A stretch of DNA of 64,000 nt from JALHNI01 sp965229305. GTDB taxonomy: Bacteria; Acidobacteriota; Terriglobia; Bryobacterales; Bryobacteraceae. Of this stretch, positions 8,821 to 18,939 are shown one piece after another. The stretch spans positions 62,001-126,000 of the forward strand of contig CBDDIZ010000025.1 in the NCBI GenBank assembly GCA_965229305.1. The letters are read 5' to 3'. Numbering within the stretch: the stretch's first letter is position 1; each line of letters begins with the position of its first letter. Both the position numbers and the translations under genes were made by a program. The notes under the pieces are model-generated. The model was not told the origin of the DNA. It did not search any database and worked only from the letters and a program-made list of their open reading frames with translations.

Positions 8821-9729
8821 ATGGACACGACGAGCCTGCCCTCGCGGCGAATGTTTCTTGGAATGACCGGCGCCACGCTTCTGGGTCACCCCCTGACCAA
8901 TGCCGCCGAGCCCGAGGCGATCATCGACATCCATCAGCACACGCCCTACAGCGGTCGCGAGGACGCCGAGTTGGTGGCCCACCAGAAGACGATGGGCGTC
9001 ACGCGGTCGGTCCTGTTGCCAGCAGGGTCCAAGTACGAACTCGCCGCGGGCGCCGGCGGCAATGATCGCGTGGTGGCCATGGCGCGCGCCTACCCCAAGC
9101 AGTACGTCTTCTTCGCCAACGAACTCCCGGACATTCCCGAGACCAAGCAGGTGATCGAGAAGTACTTGAAGATGGGCGCCATCGGCATCGGCGAACAGAA
9201 GTTCCCGGTCGATTGCGACTCCAAGCACATGCATCTCATTGCCCAAATCGCTCGCGACTACAAGGTTCCCGTGCTGATGCACTTCCAGCACGAAACCTAC
9301 AACTTCCACATCGAGCGCTTCCACACGATGCTCGCCAAGTATCCCACGGTCAACTTCATCGGCCACGCGCAGACGTGGTGGGGCAACATCGACAAGAACC
9401 ACCAGCAAGCCGTCTTGTACCCCAAAGGACCGGTGACGCCGGGCGGCATCACGGACCGTCTGCTTTCGGACTACCCCAACATCTACGGCGACCTCTCCGC
9501 CGGCTCCGGCTTGAATGCCTTTACGCGCGATGAGGCGCACGCGCGCCAGTTCCTCGATCGCCATCAGAACAAACTCCTCTACGGCAGTGACTGCAACGAC
9601 CACGACGGACAAGGCCAGAAATGTTCCGGCGCTCAGCAGATCGCCGTCGTCCGCCGGCTGGCGCCGAACCCAGCCGCCGTTCGCAAGATGCTCTACGGCA
9701 ACGCAGCCAAGTTGCTCAAACTGGGCTAA
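8821..9729 (+). CDS. Tat-exported amidohydrolase (amidohydrolase_2 type)
   Basis: This 302-aa protein begins with a twin-arginine-like signal (RRMFLGMTGATLLGH), so it is probably exported folded. The mature part has the TIM-barrel metal-site pattern of the amidohydrolase superfamily: IDIHQHTPYSG (HxH), VLMHFQHE, NFIGHAQTWWG and a late Asp in LLYGSDCND. Family members hydrolyse or decarboxylate small carbon compounds; no substrate can be assigned. The GH92 gene follows 31 bases later on the same strand, so the two may form a small catabolic operon. Confidence 0.85.
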   Translation: MDTTSLPSRRMFLGMTGATLLGHPLTNAAEPEAIIDIHQHTPYSGREDAELVAHQKTMGVTRSVLLPAGSKYELAAGAGGNDRVVAMARAYPKQYVFFANELPDIPETKQVIEKYLKMGAIGIGEQKFPVDCDSKHMHLIAQIARDYKVPVLMHFQHETYNFHIERFHTMLAKYPTVNFIGHAQTWWGNIDKNHQQAVLYPKGPVTPGGITDRLLSDYPNIYGDLSAGSGLNAFTRDEAHARQFLDRHQNKLLYGSDCNDHDGQGQKCSGAQQIAVVRRLAPNPAAVRKMLYGNAAKLLKLG

Positions 9730-9760
9730 CCGGCTCGGCACTCGATAGAATGGCGGGTTC

Positions 9761-11992
9761 ATGCCCCGCCTTCTTCCCTGCTTCCTCCTAGCCGGCTCCG
9801 TTTTGTCCGGCTCTCTGCTGGCCGCTGGCCGTGATCCGGTCACTTACGTCAACCCGCTGATCGGCACGCAGAAAAGCAAGATCGGCTACGGCGGCACCAT
9901 GCCCTTCGTTGGTCCGCCATTTGCGATGACCAACTGGACGGCGCAGACACGGCAGAACAAGATCAGCGTCACGTCCTACGAGTACGACGACCCCACGATC
10001 ACGGGCTTTATCGGCACGCACCAGCCGGCCATCTGGATGGGCGACTACGGCTACGTCACCGTGGTGCCGCAAGTCGGCGACCTGCGCACCACGCCGGAAG
10101 CGCGCGCCCTCAAGTACTCGCACCACGAAGAGCGCTCCCAAGCCGACGGCTACTCCGTCAATCTGCGTACGTCCGAAGGCACCACCATCCGCGCGGAGAT
10201 CACGGCCACGGAGCGCTGCGCCTATCTGCGCTTTCGCTTTCCGGCTTCCGGGGTCGCCCGCGTCCTGATTGAAGCGTCGCGTCCCGGGACCGCCGGGTCG
10301 GTCGCGGCGAACGCGCAGACCGGCGAGATCACCGGCTACAACCCGCATCGCATGGACGCCCATCTGGGCTCGTTCAAGCTGCCCAACTTCAAAGGCTACT
10401 TCGTCGCGCAGTTCCAACGCGCGCCGCAGAAAACCGGCACCTATGGCCTGAACGACGCGTCGGCGAAAACCAGCCGCGGCGCTTACGCGGAGTTCCGCCC
10501 GGGCGAACTGGTGGAACTCCGCGTCGGGACGTCCTTCCTCAGCCTGGATCAAGCTCGGGCAAACCTGGAGCGCGAAATCCCCGGCTGGAGTCTCGAAGCC
10601 GTGCGAGCCAAGACCCATGCGGCCTGGGCCGAGAAGCTGGGCCGCCTGACCATCGAAGGCGCCAGCGACCGCGAGCAGACCCGCCTCTATACGGCGCTCT
10701 ATCACGCCTTGCTTTACCCGAAGATCTTCTCCGAGTACGGCCGGTACTACAGCGCCTTTGACGATCAGATCCACCAAGGCGAGAGCTACACGGCTTTCTC
10801 CCTTTGGGACACCTTCCGCGCTGAGAACAGCCTCCTCACTCTTTTCGCGCCGGAGCGCATGGACGGCATGGTGACCGCCCTGCTGCAGAACTTCAAGGAA
10901 GGCGGCTGGATGCCGAAGTGGCCCAATCCTTCCTACACCAACATCATGATCGGCACGCATGCGGACTCGGTGGTCGCCGAGGCTTTGCGCAAAGGCTTCC
11001 GCGGCTTTGACCGCAACCTCGCCTGGCAGGCCGTCTACAAGGACGCCATGGTGCCGCCGGACGGCGACACCACCCGCCGCTGGCTGGATCGCGAAGAAGG
11101 CACGCCCTATGAGGCGCGCAGCGGCCTCACGTTCTACAAGCAACTCGGCTACATTCCCACCGACAAGATCGATGAAGCCGCCTCCCGCACGCTGGAAGAC
11201 AGCTACGACGACTGGTGCACGGCGCAAGTGGCCAAAGCCTTGGGCCGCGAGGAGGACTATCGCTTCTTCCTGCGCCGTTCGCTCAACAACCGCAACCTGT
11301 TCAACCCGGCGTTGGGGCTGATGAACGGCAAGACGTCCGATGGCCGTTGGGCTCCGATCGGCGGCGCCCAGGACACAAACGAGAATCGCGCCGTCGCCGG
11401 TTGGACCGAAGGCGACGCCTGGGCTTACACCTGGGCCGCGCTGCACGATCAACCCGGCCTCGTCGCGCGGATGGGCGGCCGGGCCAATTACGGCACCAAG
11501 CTCGACACCTACTTCAGCGGCGGCCACCACGTCCACAGCAACGAGCCCAGCCATCATTACGGCTATCTCTACAACTACGCCGGGCAGCCCTGGAAGACCC
11601 AGGCCAAGGTGCGCCAGATCGCCGCGGCCGAGTATGGCTACGACGCGGGCGGCCTCGACGGCGACGACGACTGCGGCCAGATGTCCGCCTGGCTGCTGTT
11701 CACCGCCATGGGCTTCTATCCGGTGAACCCGGCCAGCGGCGAGTACCTGATCGGCAGCCCGATGTTCCGACGGATCAGCTTGCGGCTGACGAACGGCAAG
11801 ACGTTTCGCGTGGAGGCCGAGAACGTCTCCGAAAGCAACCTCTACATACAGTCGGCTACCATCGATGGCCAGCCGCTGAACGAACCGCTGCTGACCTGGG
11901 AGCAGATCCAGTCCGGAGCCACGGTGAAGTTCCGCATGGGTCCGAAGCCGTCGCGCTGGGGCAGCGACTGGCAACCCGCCGCGATCCGTTAG
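9761..11992 (+). CDS. GH92 family glycosidase (alpha-mannosidase-like)
   Basis: This 743-aa protein starts with a signal peptide (MPRLLPCFLLAGSVLSGSLL). It shows the GH92 hallmarks: YVNPLIGT just after the signal, the N-terminal beta-sandwich, ALYHALLYPKIFSEYG and FSLWDTFRAENSLLTLFAPE in the (alpha/alpha)6 domain, NEPSHHYGYLYNYAGQPWKT holding the acid residue, and GDDDCGQMSAWLLFTAMGFY holding the base Asp pair. GH92 enzymes are calcium-dependent exo-alpha-mannosidases acting on glycans, here in the periplasm or outside. Length agrees with the family. It ends 3 bases before the convergent cytochrome gene. Confidence 0.93.
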   Translation: MPRLLPCFLLAGSVLSGSLLAAGRDPVTYVNPLIGTQKSKIGYGGTMPFVGPPFAMTNWTAQTRQNKISVTSYEYDDPTITGFIGTHQPAIWMGDYGYVTVVPQVGDLRTTPEARALKYSHHEERSQADGYSVNLRTSEGTTIRAEITATERCAYLRFRFPASGVARVLIEASRPGTAGSVAANAQTGEITGYNPHRMDAHLGSFKLPNFKGYFVAQFQRAPQKTGTYGLNDASAKTSRGAYAEFRPGELVELRVGTSFLSLDQARANLEREIPGWSLEAVRAKTHAAWAEKLGRLTIEGASDREQTRLYTALYHALLYPKIFSEYGRYYSAFDDQIHQGESYTAFSLWDTFRAENSLLTLFAPERMDGMVTALLQNFKEGGWMPKWPNPSYTNIMIGTHADSVVAEALRKGFRGFDRNLAWQAVYKDAMVPPDGDTTRRWLDREEGTPYEARSGLTFYKQLGYIPTDKIDEAASRTLEDSYDDWCTAQVAKALGREEDYRFFLRRSLNNRNLFNPALGLMNGKTSDGRWAPIGGAQDTNENRAVAGWTEGDAWAYTWAALHDQPGLVARMGGRANYGTKLDTYFSGGHHVHSNEPSHHYGYLYNYAGQPWKTQAKVRQIAAAEYGYDAGGLDGDDDCGQMSAWLLFTAMGFYPVNPASGEYLIGSPMFRRISLRLTNGKTFRVEAENVSESNLYIQSATIDGQPLNEPLLTWEQIQSGATVKFRMGPKPSRWGSDWQPAAIR

Positions 11993-11995
11993 CGC

Positions 11996-14209
11996 TTAAG
12001 GCGCCACGCCCAGTTGGCGCAGCAGCCCCAAAGCCTGCTCCCGGACTCCGGGATCAGGACCCGCCGCCGCTTGCCGCAGGTAGGGCAACGCCCCGGCTCG
12101 ATCGCCACTCAGCGCGAGCGACGCGCCCAAGCCGAGTTGGGCGCGCAGCGACGAGGGTTGCCGCCGGAGGAGTTCGCGATAGTGCGGCACGGCCTCGGCC
12201 GCGCGTTGGCGCCCCATCAGCAATTCGGCCAGCAACTCCCGCGCGTCCGCCAAGTCCGGATCCGCCTGCAGGGCCGCTTCCAACTCGCGCTGGGCCTCGT
12301 CGTAACGCTGCTCCCGGCCGAGGAGCATGGCGAAGCTGTAGTGCGTCCCCGCGTCGTTCGGACGCAGCCGCAAGGCGCGTTCGAACGCCGTTCGGGCCTC
12401 CGCTGAGCGACCCGCCGCCGCCAGCAGATTGCCCAGATTGCGGTGCGCGTCCGCGTACTCCGGCTTAAGGCGGATCGCCTCGCGGAAGGACGCCTCGGCG
12501 CGCGGCACGTCGCCAGCGGCGAGGCGCAGAATGCCGAGGTTGCTGTGCGCTTCGGGCAACTCGGCGTCATGGGTGAGCGCCTTCTCGAGCGCGGCGATCG
12601 CGTCGGCGGGACGTTGGAGGGACCGGTAGGCGAGTCCCAACTCATGCCACGTCAAGGCGCGCGATGGGCTGAGCGCCAACGACTTCTCGAACGCCGGCAG
12701 TGCCTCAGCATCGCGTCCCAGGCGGCGCAACAGCGTGCCCAACTTCTGCCAGGCCAAGGCCGACGCGGCATCGCGCCGAACGGCCTCGCGATACCACGGC
12801 AGAGCCTTGGCCGCCTGGCCGTCGTTCTCCAGGGCCTCGGCCAGTTCCAGGTACCATTCGGCTCGGGCCGGCGAGTGGCGCGCGATCGCCGCGGTGAGTT
12901 GGGCGATGCCGGCTTTCAGGTTGCTCCTCTGCTTCACTTGCGCCACGGCGAGATAGAGCTCGCCTTCGGCGGTGCGCGGCAATACGCGCGGGTAGAACGG
13001 CACGACCGGTCCGCGATAGTGGTCCTGCCGCTCGGCCAATTCGGCCAGCAGGTTACCAGGCGGAGGACGCCGCTGGATCCGATGATCGGTCATCGCGACG
13101 TGGATGACGTCCTCGGTGCGCCGCTTCGGCATGTGGCAGGCCGCGCAGCCGGTGACCTCCGGCGGATGGGACGCCACGCTCAAGGTGCCGGGGTGGCACT
13201 GGCGGCAGGCGGCATCGTAGCGGCGCGCGGCCTCGACGCCTCGCGGCGCCTGGTGGGGATTGTGACACGTGGTGCAGGTGAGCTGGCCGGGGCTCTTCCG
13301 GTAACAGGCCGATTGCTGCATCCGGTAGGCGGAGTTCACGATCTCGAACTTCTCCTCACGGCCCTGACCCGGGGCGTGGTCGAAGTTCAGAATGAAGTTG
13401 GCCAGCGGTTCGCCGGGGCGAAACGAGAAGGGCCCTCGCTCGTAACGCAGCAGGGCGTTGGGCAAGGGGAAGCTGGTGGTCTCGAGGTGGCAGGAGTAGC
13501 AGATCTCCGCCTGCCGCTCGACGCCCAGCCGGGCGGGATTGACGATGGCCTGGCGGATCAGCGCCGGCGCCGTCCCTGGGTTGCCGGCCAGTGCCACATG
13601 CCGGGTCGCGTCGCCGTGGCAGCGCGCGCAATCGATCCCTTCCGGCAGCGGACTGCTGTAGACCGCGTCCTCGCCGGCCTTCAGGTTCCGCGCCGGCACC
13701 GCCGGATAAGCGTTATGGCAGAACATGCAGTCGTAGGTGATCGGCCGGCGGAAGCCTTCGTGGTCTGGCCGGTCATAGCCCGGGTTCATCGCCCAGTAGC
13801 CGCCTTTCTCCGCATACCAGCCGAGAGGCAATTCGAGGAGAGTATTCTGCGGCGTGCTGTGCAGATAGGTGCGGGCATGATTGCCCGAGCCCAGCACGTA
13901 GTCCACGCGCTTCTCCATTGCATGGATCTCGCGACCGGACGAATCCAACTGATAGCGGCGCTGCACGAGTTGGCCGCCTTTGGCCACCAGAGCGAAGTAA
14001 CTCTCCGACGGCGCGTGGTAGTAGGGACGCTGGCTAAGCGGCGTATTCGCGGGGGTGGCGCGCCCGAAGGATTGCCCCATGCCAGTCTGCCGATAGGACG
14101 AGACAATCTCCCGATGGCAGCCGGCGCAAACGTTTGCTTCGCCGGCCCAGGCGGATCCGGGAACGGCGCAAAGTGCTGTGAGTATTAGGCGCCAGGCCAT
14201 CGTCGCCAT
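11996..14209 (-). CDS. Heptaheme c-type cytochrome fused to TPR domain
   Basis: This 737-aa secreted protein has a signal peptide (MATMAWRLILTALCAVPGSA) followed by seven CxxCH heme-binding motifs: CAGCH, CMFCH, CARCH, CYSCH, CTTCH, CRQCH and CAACH, all within roughly residues 27-360. The C-terminal half (about 400-735) is a run of tetratricopeptide repeats such as ALAWQKLGTLLRRLGRDAEA and PEYADAHRNLGNLLAAAGRS. The heme part resembles the cytochrome c-554/NrfA-like multiheme family and would act in the periplasm as an electron carrier or reductase; the TPRs suggest docking to a partner. It is divergent from the receptor gene. Confidence 0.9.
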   Translation of the reverse strand: MATMAWRLILTALCAVPGSAWAGEANVCAGCHREIVSSYRQTGMGQSFGRATPANTPLSQRPYYHAPSESYFALVAKGGQLVQRRYQLDSSGREIHAMEKRVDYVLGSGNHARTYLHSTPQNTLLELPLGWYAEKGGYWAMNPGYDRPDHEGFRRPITYDCMFCHNAYPAVPARNLKAGEDAVYSSPLPEGIDCARCHGDATRHVALAGNPGTAPALIRQAIVNPARLGVERQAEICYSCHLETTSFPLPNALLRYERGPFSFRPGEPLANFILNFDHAPGQGREEKFEIVNSAYRMQQSACYRKSPGQLTCTTCHNPHQAPRGVEAARRYDAACRQCHPGTLSVASHPPEVTGCAACHMPKRRTEDVIHVAMTDHRIQRRPPPGNLLAELAERQDHYRGPVVPFYPRVLPRTAEGELYLAVAQVKQRSNLKAGIAQLTAAIARHSPARAEWYLELAEALENDGQAAKALPWYREAVRRDAASALAWQKLGTLLRRLGRDAEALPAFEKSLALSPSRALTWHELGLAYRSLQRPADAIAALEKALTHDAELPEAHSNLGILRLAAGDVPRAEASFREAIRLKPEYADAHRNLGNLLAAAGRSAEARTAFERALRLRPNDAGTHYSFAMLLGREQRYDEAQRELEAALQADPDLADARELLAELLMGRQRAAEAVPHYRELLRRQPSSLRAQLGLGASLALSGDRAGALPYLRQAAAGPDPGVREQALGLLRQLGVAP

Positions 14210-14251
14210 CCTAACAGACCTCCCTTAAATTTCTGATTTCTTCGCTTAACT

Positions 14252-14260
14252 TGTGATAAT
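14252..14260 (+). promoter_or_regulatory. Candidate extended -10 promoter element
   Basis: The sequence TGTGATAAT matches an extended -10 (TGn plus a TATAAT-like hexamer) about 27 bases before the TTG start of the receptor gene, inside the 77-base divergent gap. A clear -35 is not seen. Confidence 0.35.
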
Positions 14261-14286
14261 CTTTCCCGCTAGGAAAGGGAATCGCT

Positions 14287-17200
14287 TTGTTCTGCCTATT
14301 CTCCAAATCACGTCTCCGTCTGGCGTGCACCGTGTGGTGTTCCGCCCTGCTACTCTCCTTCTTGCCAGGCATCTTGTCCGCCCAGAGCGGCGCCGGCACG
14401 ATCCAAGGCACCGTTCAGGACGCTACTTCCGCAGCTTTGCCGGGGGCTACCGTCAAGGCCCTGAACCGGGCGACGGGCGTCTCGGCGGAAACCACGGCCA
14501 ACGAAAGTGGCTTCTACGCGATCAAGGGCCTGTTTGCAGGCACTTACTCGGTGACCTATAGCGCCCCGGGCATGAAGACGTCCGAATCGACCATTACATT
14601 GCAGAACGGCCAAGTGCTGGTTTTCAACACGCAGCTCACCGTGGGCGAAGTGAGCGAAAAGATCAGCGTCAGCGGCGAGACGATTCAGCTCGCCACCTAC
14701 GACAGCGGGACGGTGAACACGCAGCTCGACGCGGCGCGCATTCAGCAACTGCCGCAGAACGGCCGCAATGTGCTGGGGCTCGCGCAGAACACCGTGCCCG
14801 GCCTCGAAGGCGGCGGCACGCGCGCCAACGGCCTGATGGGCGAAGCGATGGAATACTCGCAGGACGGCGCCCCGATGACCAATCGCAACTTCGGCAGCCC
14901 GAGCAACACGGCCCAAGCCATCCTTCCCGATCCGGACTCGGTGCAGGAAGTGCGCTTCGAGACGCTGAACTCGAGCGCTCAGTTCGCCACGCCGGCCACC
15001 GTGATTCTCACCACCAAGTCCGGTACCAACCAGTTCCACGGGTCGCTGTTTGAAACGGCCCGGAACAACTATTTCGGCATTGCACGAGCCCGTCAGGATC
15101 CGGCCAACTTCAAAGCCCCGCAACTGATCCGCAACGAGTTCGGCGGGTCGGTCGGCGGCCCGATCTGGGTCCCGAAAATTTATAACGGCCGCAACCGCAC
15201 GTTCTTCTTCTTCGCCTATGAACGCTTCTCGCTGCGCCAGAGCGCGCAGCAACTGATGAAGGTGCCAACCGTGGCCATGCGCAACGGCGACTTCAGCGGT
15301 TTGATCAACGGGAGTAACGTGCTGCAACAGCTGTACGACCCGAACACGACGCAAAACCGCGAAAACAACTACGCCCGATTGCCATTCCCCAACAATCAGA
15401 TTCCGCTCACCCGGATTAGTCCGCTGGCGAGAACGCTGTATGCGGCGACGCCTCTTCCTACCTCGTCAGATAATCCCATTGTTAACTTCAATCTGAACGG
15501 CCAAAATCCAACCCAGCAAACGGTACCGAATTACACTACCCGTCTCGACCATGTCTTCAACGACAAGAACCGCGGCTACTTCCGTTTCACCGAAATCGAT
15601 CAGCAGCAGCAGGCGCTCCGCAATTATCCGTCGAACTCGCCGGCCAACATCGCCACCAGCGACCTGCCGGAGGGGGCCACTGGCTACCAGCGCATCCCGG
15701 TGCAGACTATCAGCGGCGCACTGGGCTGGAACCGCACTTACTCGCCCAGCCTGTTCTCCGAAACCATTCTCAGCATGCAATGGCAGCGGATGTACGTGGA
15801 AGGCAATCCGGCTTCGATGAAGAACTACTCGGCGCAGTTCGGCCTACCGGACAACTTCGGCCAGGACGGCTTTCCGGCGATTGGCGCCAACCTGTTCATG
15901 CCCTACGGCGGCTCGCAATGGTACTACGGCATGAGCCAGCGCGTCACGACGTTGGACCAGAATTTCAACAAGATCTGGGGCAAGCATCAGTTTGCTTTTG
16001 GAGGCCGGGTGCGGCACGAGAAGTTCGGCTACCTCTCCGACCGTTCGCCCAACCAGATCGCCTACACCAACCAGGCTACGGCCATCTATGACCCCGCCAC
16101 GGGCGCGAACTTCAATCCACGGGCCAACACCGGCTACGCCGACGCCGACTTCTTCCTCGGCGCGGCGTCGAGCTTCAGCCAGAACCGCAACGCTCCTTAC
16201 AACAACTGCTGGCTGATCGAGTACGACGGCTACTTCCAGGACAACTGGCGTGTCAGTCAGCGGCTAACGATTAACGCTGGTCTGCGCTGGGAGGCTCATC
16301 CGTCGGCTCGCGCAGCCAACAACTACATGGTGGGCTTCGACCCCAAGAACAATGCGCTGGTACTGCCCGAGTCGCTGGACTACTACGTGAAGGCCGGGCT
16401 GACCCACGAAGCGCTGCTCACGAACCTGCGCAATCTGGGCGTGAAGTTCATGAGTCCGTCGGAAGCGGGTCTGCAATCGCGCATCCTCAACAGCTACAAC
16501 GCGAACTTCCTGCCACGCCTGGGCTTCGCCTACACGCCGTCATTTGGCCGTAACGGCACCGTGATTCGCGGCGGCTATGGCGAATACGTGTATCCGGTAC
16601 CGATCCGGAACTCGATCCGCTATCTGACCGCCAGCTATCCGTTCACGGCGGGATACTCGCAGAGCTACACGTCCGCGGCGCAATCGCCTGACGGCCAGCC
16701 GAATTATCTGCTGCGCAACCCACTGACGATCGTGACCGGCGTAAATACGCAGAATGTGGTGAACACTAATTCTGTTAACGCACTGTTGCCCGGAATCTCC
16801 ACAGGCACAGTCGCCAGCCCCAACTATCCTCCTGCGCGCGTGCGCGAGGCCAATTTCACCGTGGAGCAGCCGCTCAAGGATGGCTCGGTGCTCCGTCTCT
16901 CGTATGTGTACACGCACGGAGAGAACCTCGACCAGAACCTGCTGCTGAATAACGCCCCGTCCACCTACGTGTGGCAGGCAACCACCGGGACGGTGCCCCC
17001 CACGGGTACTTTCGCTGGTGTGGCCACCCGGCCGTATGACCAGCGCACCTGGGGCACCATTACTCAATCCACCAAGTTCGGCTTCTCAAACGACAGCGCC
17101 ATCCAGGTGAACTATCAGCGCCCGTATCGCAAGGGTGTGGGCTATCAGGTCTTCTACGTGTTCTCGCGGGCCTTCCGTGTGGGCGGCAACACCTTCCGCG

Positions 17201-18048
17201 ACAACTCGCTCTATCCGGCGCAGAACTTCGCTCCCGGTGCGATCCCGAAGGGGATGGACGTGGGCACCGCTCTCGAACCCAGCCGCGAGTTCAACCGTTG
17301 GCAGAACTACCGGCCCGATACGGCGATTCCGCTGCACCGCCTGACCTTTAATGGGGTAGTGGATGTTCCGCTCGGCAAAGGTCGGCGTTTCCTCTCCAAC
17401 AGCAACAAATTTGTCAACGCTGTCCTGGGCGGCTATCAGGCGGCCTTCGTCGGTACGATGGTGTCGCAAGCCTTCCAGGTAACCAATACCAACTTCGGCG
17501 AGTACAACCCGATCACGATGTATAAAGATGGAGCACCGGTCACCGACTGCCGTTCCGGCGTTTGCCGCCCCGCCTATCTCTGGTTCAACGGGTATCTGCC
17601 GCCGAACGTCATCAATACACCGAACGGCGTGCAGGGTGTACCTTCGGATTACAAGCCGTATCTGGCGCCGATCAATAACACACCCGGGACGACGAACTTC
17701 GGCAATAACAACGTTACCCAGACGTTAGCCAACGGCCAGCAGGTTCTGACTTCGTACCTTCCCGGACCCACCGGCGTGATGCCCTACAATTCAGGTATTT
17801 TGCAAGGCCCCAAAAACTTCCAGGCCGATATCTCGATCTACAAGGAATTCGCGTTCAAAGAGCGCTATCGCCTCCGGTTCAATGTCGATGCGTTTAACGC
17901 CTTTAACATCCAGGGCCTGAACAATCCCACGCTGGTGGCGGCACCGAACACGACGGCCGGAAACACCGCGACCGACGGAATCGTGCAACTCCAGAATTCG
18001 TACTGGAGACCGCGTCAGATTCAGTTCACGGGCCGCTTTACGTTCTAG
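14287..18048 (+). CDS. TonB-dependent receptor-like outer-membrane protein with carboxypeptidase-regulatory domain
   Basis: This 1253-aa protein has a signal peptide ending near ILSAQS, then a carboxypeptidase-regulatory-like beta-sandwich (GTIQGTVQDATSAALPGATV to about residue 115). A plug-like segment follows (IQQLPQNGRNVLGLAQNTVP), then a long beta-barrel region full of alternating aromatic strands, ending in the typical C-terminal aromatic residue (FTGRFTF). These Oar-type proteins are strongly expanded in Acidobacteria and are thought to take up oligosaccharides or peptides. The start is TTG, preceded by a strong Shine-Dalgarno-like GGAAAGGGA at 14272-14280. The neighbouring GH92 and cytochrome genes fit an outer-membrane polymer-use context only loosely. 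Confidence 0.88.
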   Translation: MFCLFSKSRLRLACTVWCSALLLSFLPGILSAQSGAGTIQGTVQDATSAALPGATVKALNRATGVSAETTANESGFYAIKGLFAGTYSVTYSAPGMKTSESTITLQNGQVLVFNTQLTVGEVSEKISVSGETIQLATYDSGTVNTQLDAARIQQLPQNGRNVLGLAQNTVPGLEGGGTRANGLMGEAMEYSQDGAPMTNRNFGSPSNTAQAILPDPDSVQEVRFETLNSSAQFATPATVILTTKSGTNQFHGSLFETARNNYFGIARARQDPANFKAPQLIRNEFGGSVGGPIWVPKIYNGRNRTFFFFAYERFSLRQSAQQLMKVPTVAMRNGDFSGLINGSNVLQQLYDPNTTQNRENNYARLPFPNNQIPLTRISPLARTLYAATPLPTSSDNPIVNFNLNGQNPTQQTVPNYTTRLDHVFNDKNRGYFRFTEIDQQQQALRNYPSNSPANIATSDLPEGATGYQRIPVQTISGALGWNRTYSPSLFSETILSMQWQRMYVEGNPASMKNYSAQFGLPDNFGQDGFPAIGANLFMPYGGSQWYYGMSQRVTTLDQNFNKIWGKHQFAFGGRVRHEKFGYLSDRSPNQIAYTNQATAIYDPATGANFNPRANTGYADADFFLGAASSFSQNRNAPYNNCWLIEYDGYFQDNWRVSQRLTINAGLRWEAHPSARAANNYMVGFDPKNNALVLPESLDYYVKAGLTHEALLTNLRNLGVKFMSPSEAGLQSRILNSYNANFLPRLGFAYTPSFGRNGTVIRGGYGEYVYPVPIRNSIRYLTASYPFTAGYSQSYTSAAQSPDGQPNYLLRNPLTIVTGVNTQNVVNTNSVNALLPGISTGTVASPNYPPARVREANFTVEQPLKDGSVLRLSYVYTHGENLDQNLLLNNAPSTYVWQATTGTVPPTGTFAGVATRPYDQRTWGTITQSTKFGFSNDSAIQVNYQRPYRKGVGYQVFYVFSRAFRVGGNTFRDNSLYPAQNFAPGAIPKGMDVGTALEPSREFNRWQNYRPDTAIPLHRLTFNGVVDVPLGKGRRFLSNSNKFVNAVLGGYQAAFVGTMVSQAFQVTNTNFGEYNPITMYKDGAPVTDCRSGVCRPAYLWFNGYLPPNVINTPNGVQGVPSDYKPYLAPINNTPGTTNFGNNNVTQTLANGQQVLTSYLPGPTGVMPYNSGILQGPKNFQADISIYKEFAFKERYRLRFNVDAFNAFNIQGLNNPTLVAAPNTTAGNTATDGIVQLQNSYWRPRQIQFTGRFTF

Positions 18049-18070
18049 AGCGTTCCGACAGACAAACGAG

Positions 18071-18110
18071 AGGGCCGCCGGTCGCCGACCGGCGGCCCTT
18101 TTTGTTTTTT
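18071..18110 (+). terminator. Rho-independent terminator of the receptor gene
   Basis: A perfect 13-bp GC-rich stem (18071-18083 with 18087-18099) closes a GCC loop and is followed by a T-rich tract from 18100. It lies 22 bases after the receptor stop codon. Confidence 0.95.
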
Positions 18111-18409
18111 GGGGGTGAACAGAGGTCCGCGGAAGCAACGGTGGGGGCTGAACCGAAGGAGCGCGCAACGCCACGCGAGCGCGCGGCCTGCGGCCGACGA
18201 CTTCATCACTCACTTTCGATTGGCAAAGATCTTGCGGAGCGGGCTGGATAGACTGGCGTCGAAGCGGCCACTCACGCGGGCGAACGAAGACGATTTACGA
18301 GGCAAACAGCGGGGCGGCCAGGGCCGCGAAGGTCCAAGGAAATGCTTGGGTTACCCGGGAACCTGAGAGGTAAGATCGTTTGTTTTGAGCGAGATCGCCG
18401 GGTTCGTTT
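18111..18409. other. Gene-free stretch between terminator and small gene
   Basis: No credible coding frame, tRNA or repeat was found here. The first 90 bases are purine-rich and GC-rich. The last 40 bases are AT-rich (around 18400-18425) and overlap the 3' end of the next minus-strand gene. Confidence 0.5.
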
Positions 18410-18808
18410 TCAATTTTTATATTTCTTTTTGAAGGCGGGGTCGACGAGGTGGTCGGGGGTGTCGAGGTCGGCGGGGTGGGGGTTGCGCCAGCCACGGTGG
18501 GCGTTGACGGTGTCGGTGACGGCTTGGGAGACCTCGTCAAAGACGTCTTCGTGATGTTCAAGAACCCGGATGATGGCGTCGTTGATGAGGGGCCAGAGGT
18601 GGTCCTGGGGCGGGGAGAAAGTCGGATGGCTCTTGACGAGAATGATGCGGTGGTCGGGGTGCTTTTGTTTGAGCTCTTCTTCGTCGGCGCGGCGGCGGGC
18701 GTCGCAAAGGGCTCTCCATTGGGCGGCGGGGAGCTGGGTCCAGGGGCGGCCGGCGTGGTGGTTGGGCACGGGGATCGAGTAGTAGTCGATGTCGGTGTAG
18801 GCAGTCAT
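18410..18808 (-). CDS. Hypothetical protein
   Basis: I do not recognise this 132-aa protein. It is hydrophilic, begins MTAYTDIDYYSIPVPNHH and is rich in His, Asp and Pro, with a very basic C-terminus (AFKKKYKN). I chose the ATG at 18808 because GGAGG lies about 8 bases upstream on the coding strand; a longer open frame to 18925 lacks such a signal. It stands alone between the receptor terminator and the first IS110 element and could be a passenger of the mobile zone. Confidence 0.55.
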   Translation of the reverse strand: MTAYTDIDYYSIPVPNHHAGRPWTQLPAAQWRALCDARRRADEEELKQKHPDHRIILVKSHPTFSPPQDHLWPLINDAIIRVLEHHEDVFDEVSQAVTDTVNAHRGWRNPHPADLDTPDHLVDPAFKKKYKN

Positions 18809-18939
18809 GACGGAGTCCTCCAGGCATGAGAGTAGCAGGGGTGGCCTCATTTTCTGGGTGCGTTTTTGGGGATTGCTATTTGTTTGGTTGGATTTACGGG
18901 GATTGAATTGGTCGTGAACCAACATTCCCTACGGGCACA

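Noticed and set aside
8740..9843. 367-aa frame antisense to the amidohydrolase
   Set aside because: It has shadow composition; the amidohydrolase metal-site motifs are on the plus strand.
9788..11974. 728-aa open frame antisense to GH92
   Set aside because: The composition is shadow-like and the GH92 motifs on the other strand are unambiguous.
12443..14188. 581-aa open frame antisense to the cytochrome gene
   Set aside because: The heme and TPR motifs lie on the other strand; this frame has no recognisable feature.
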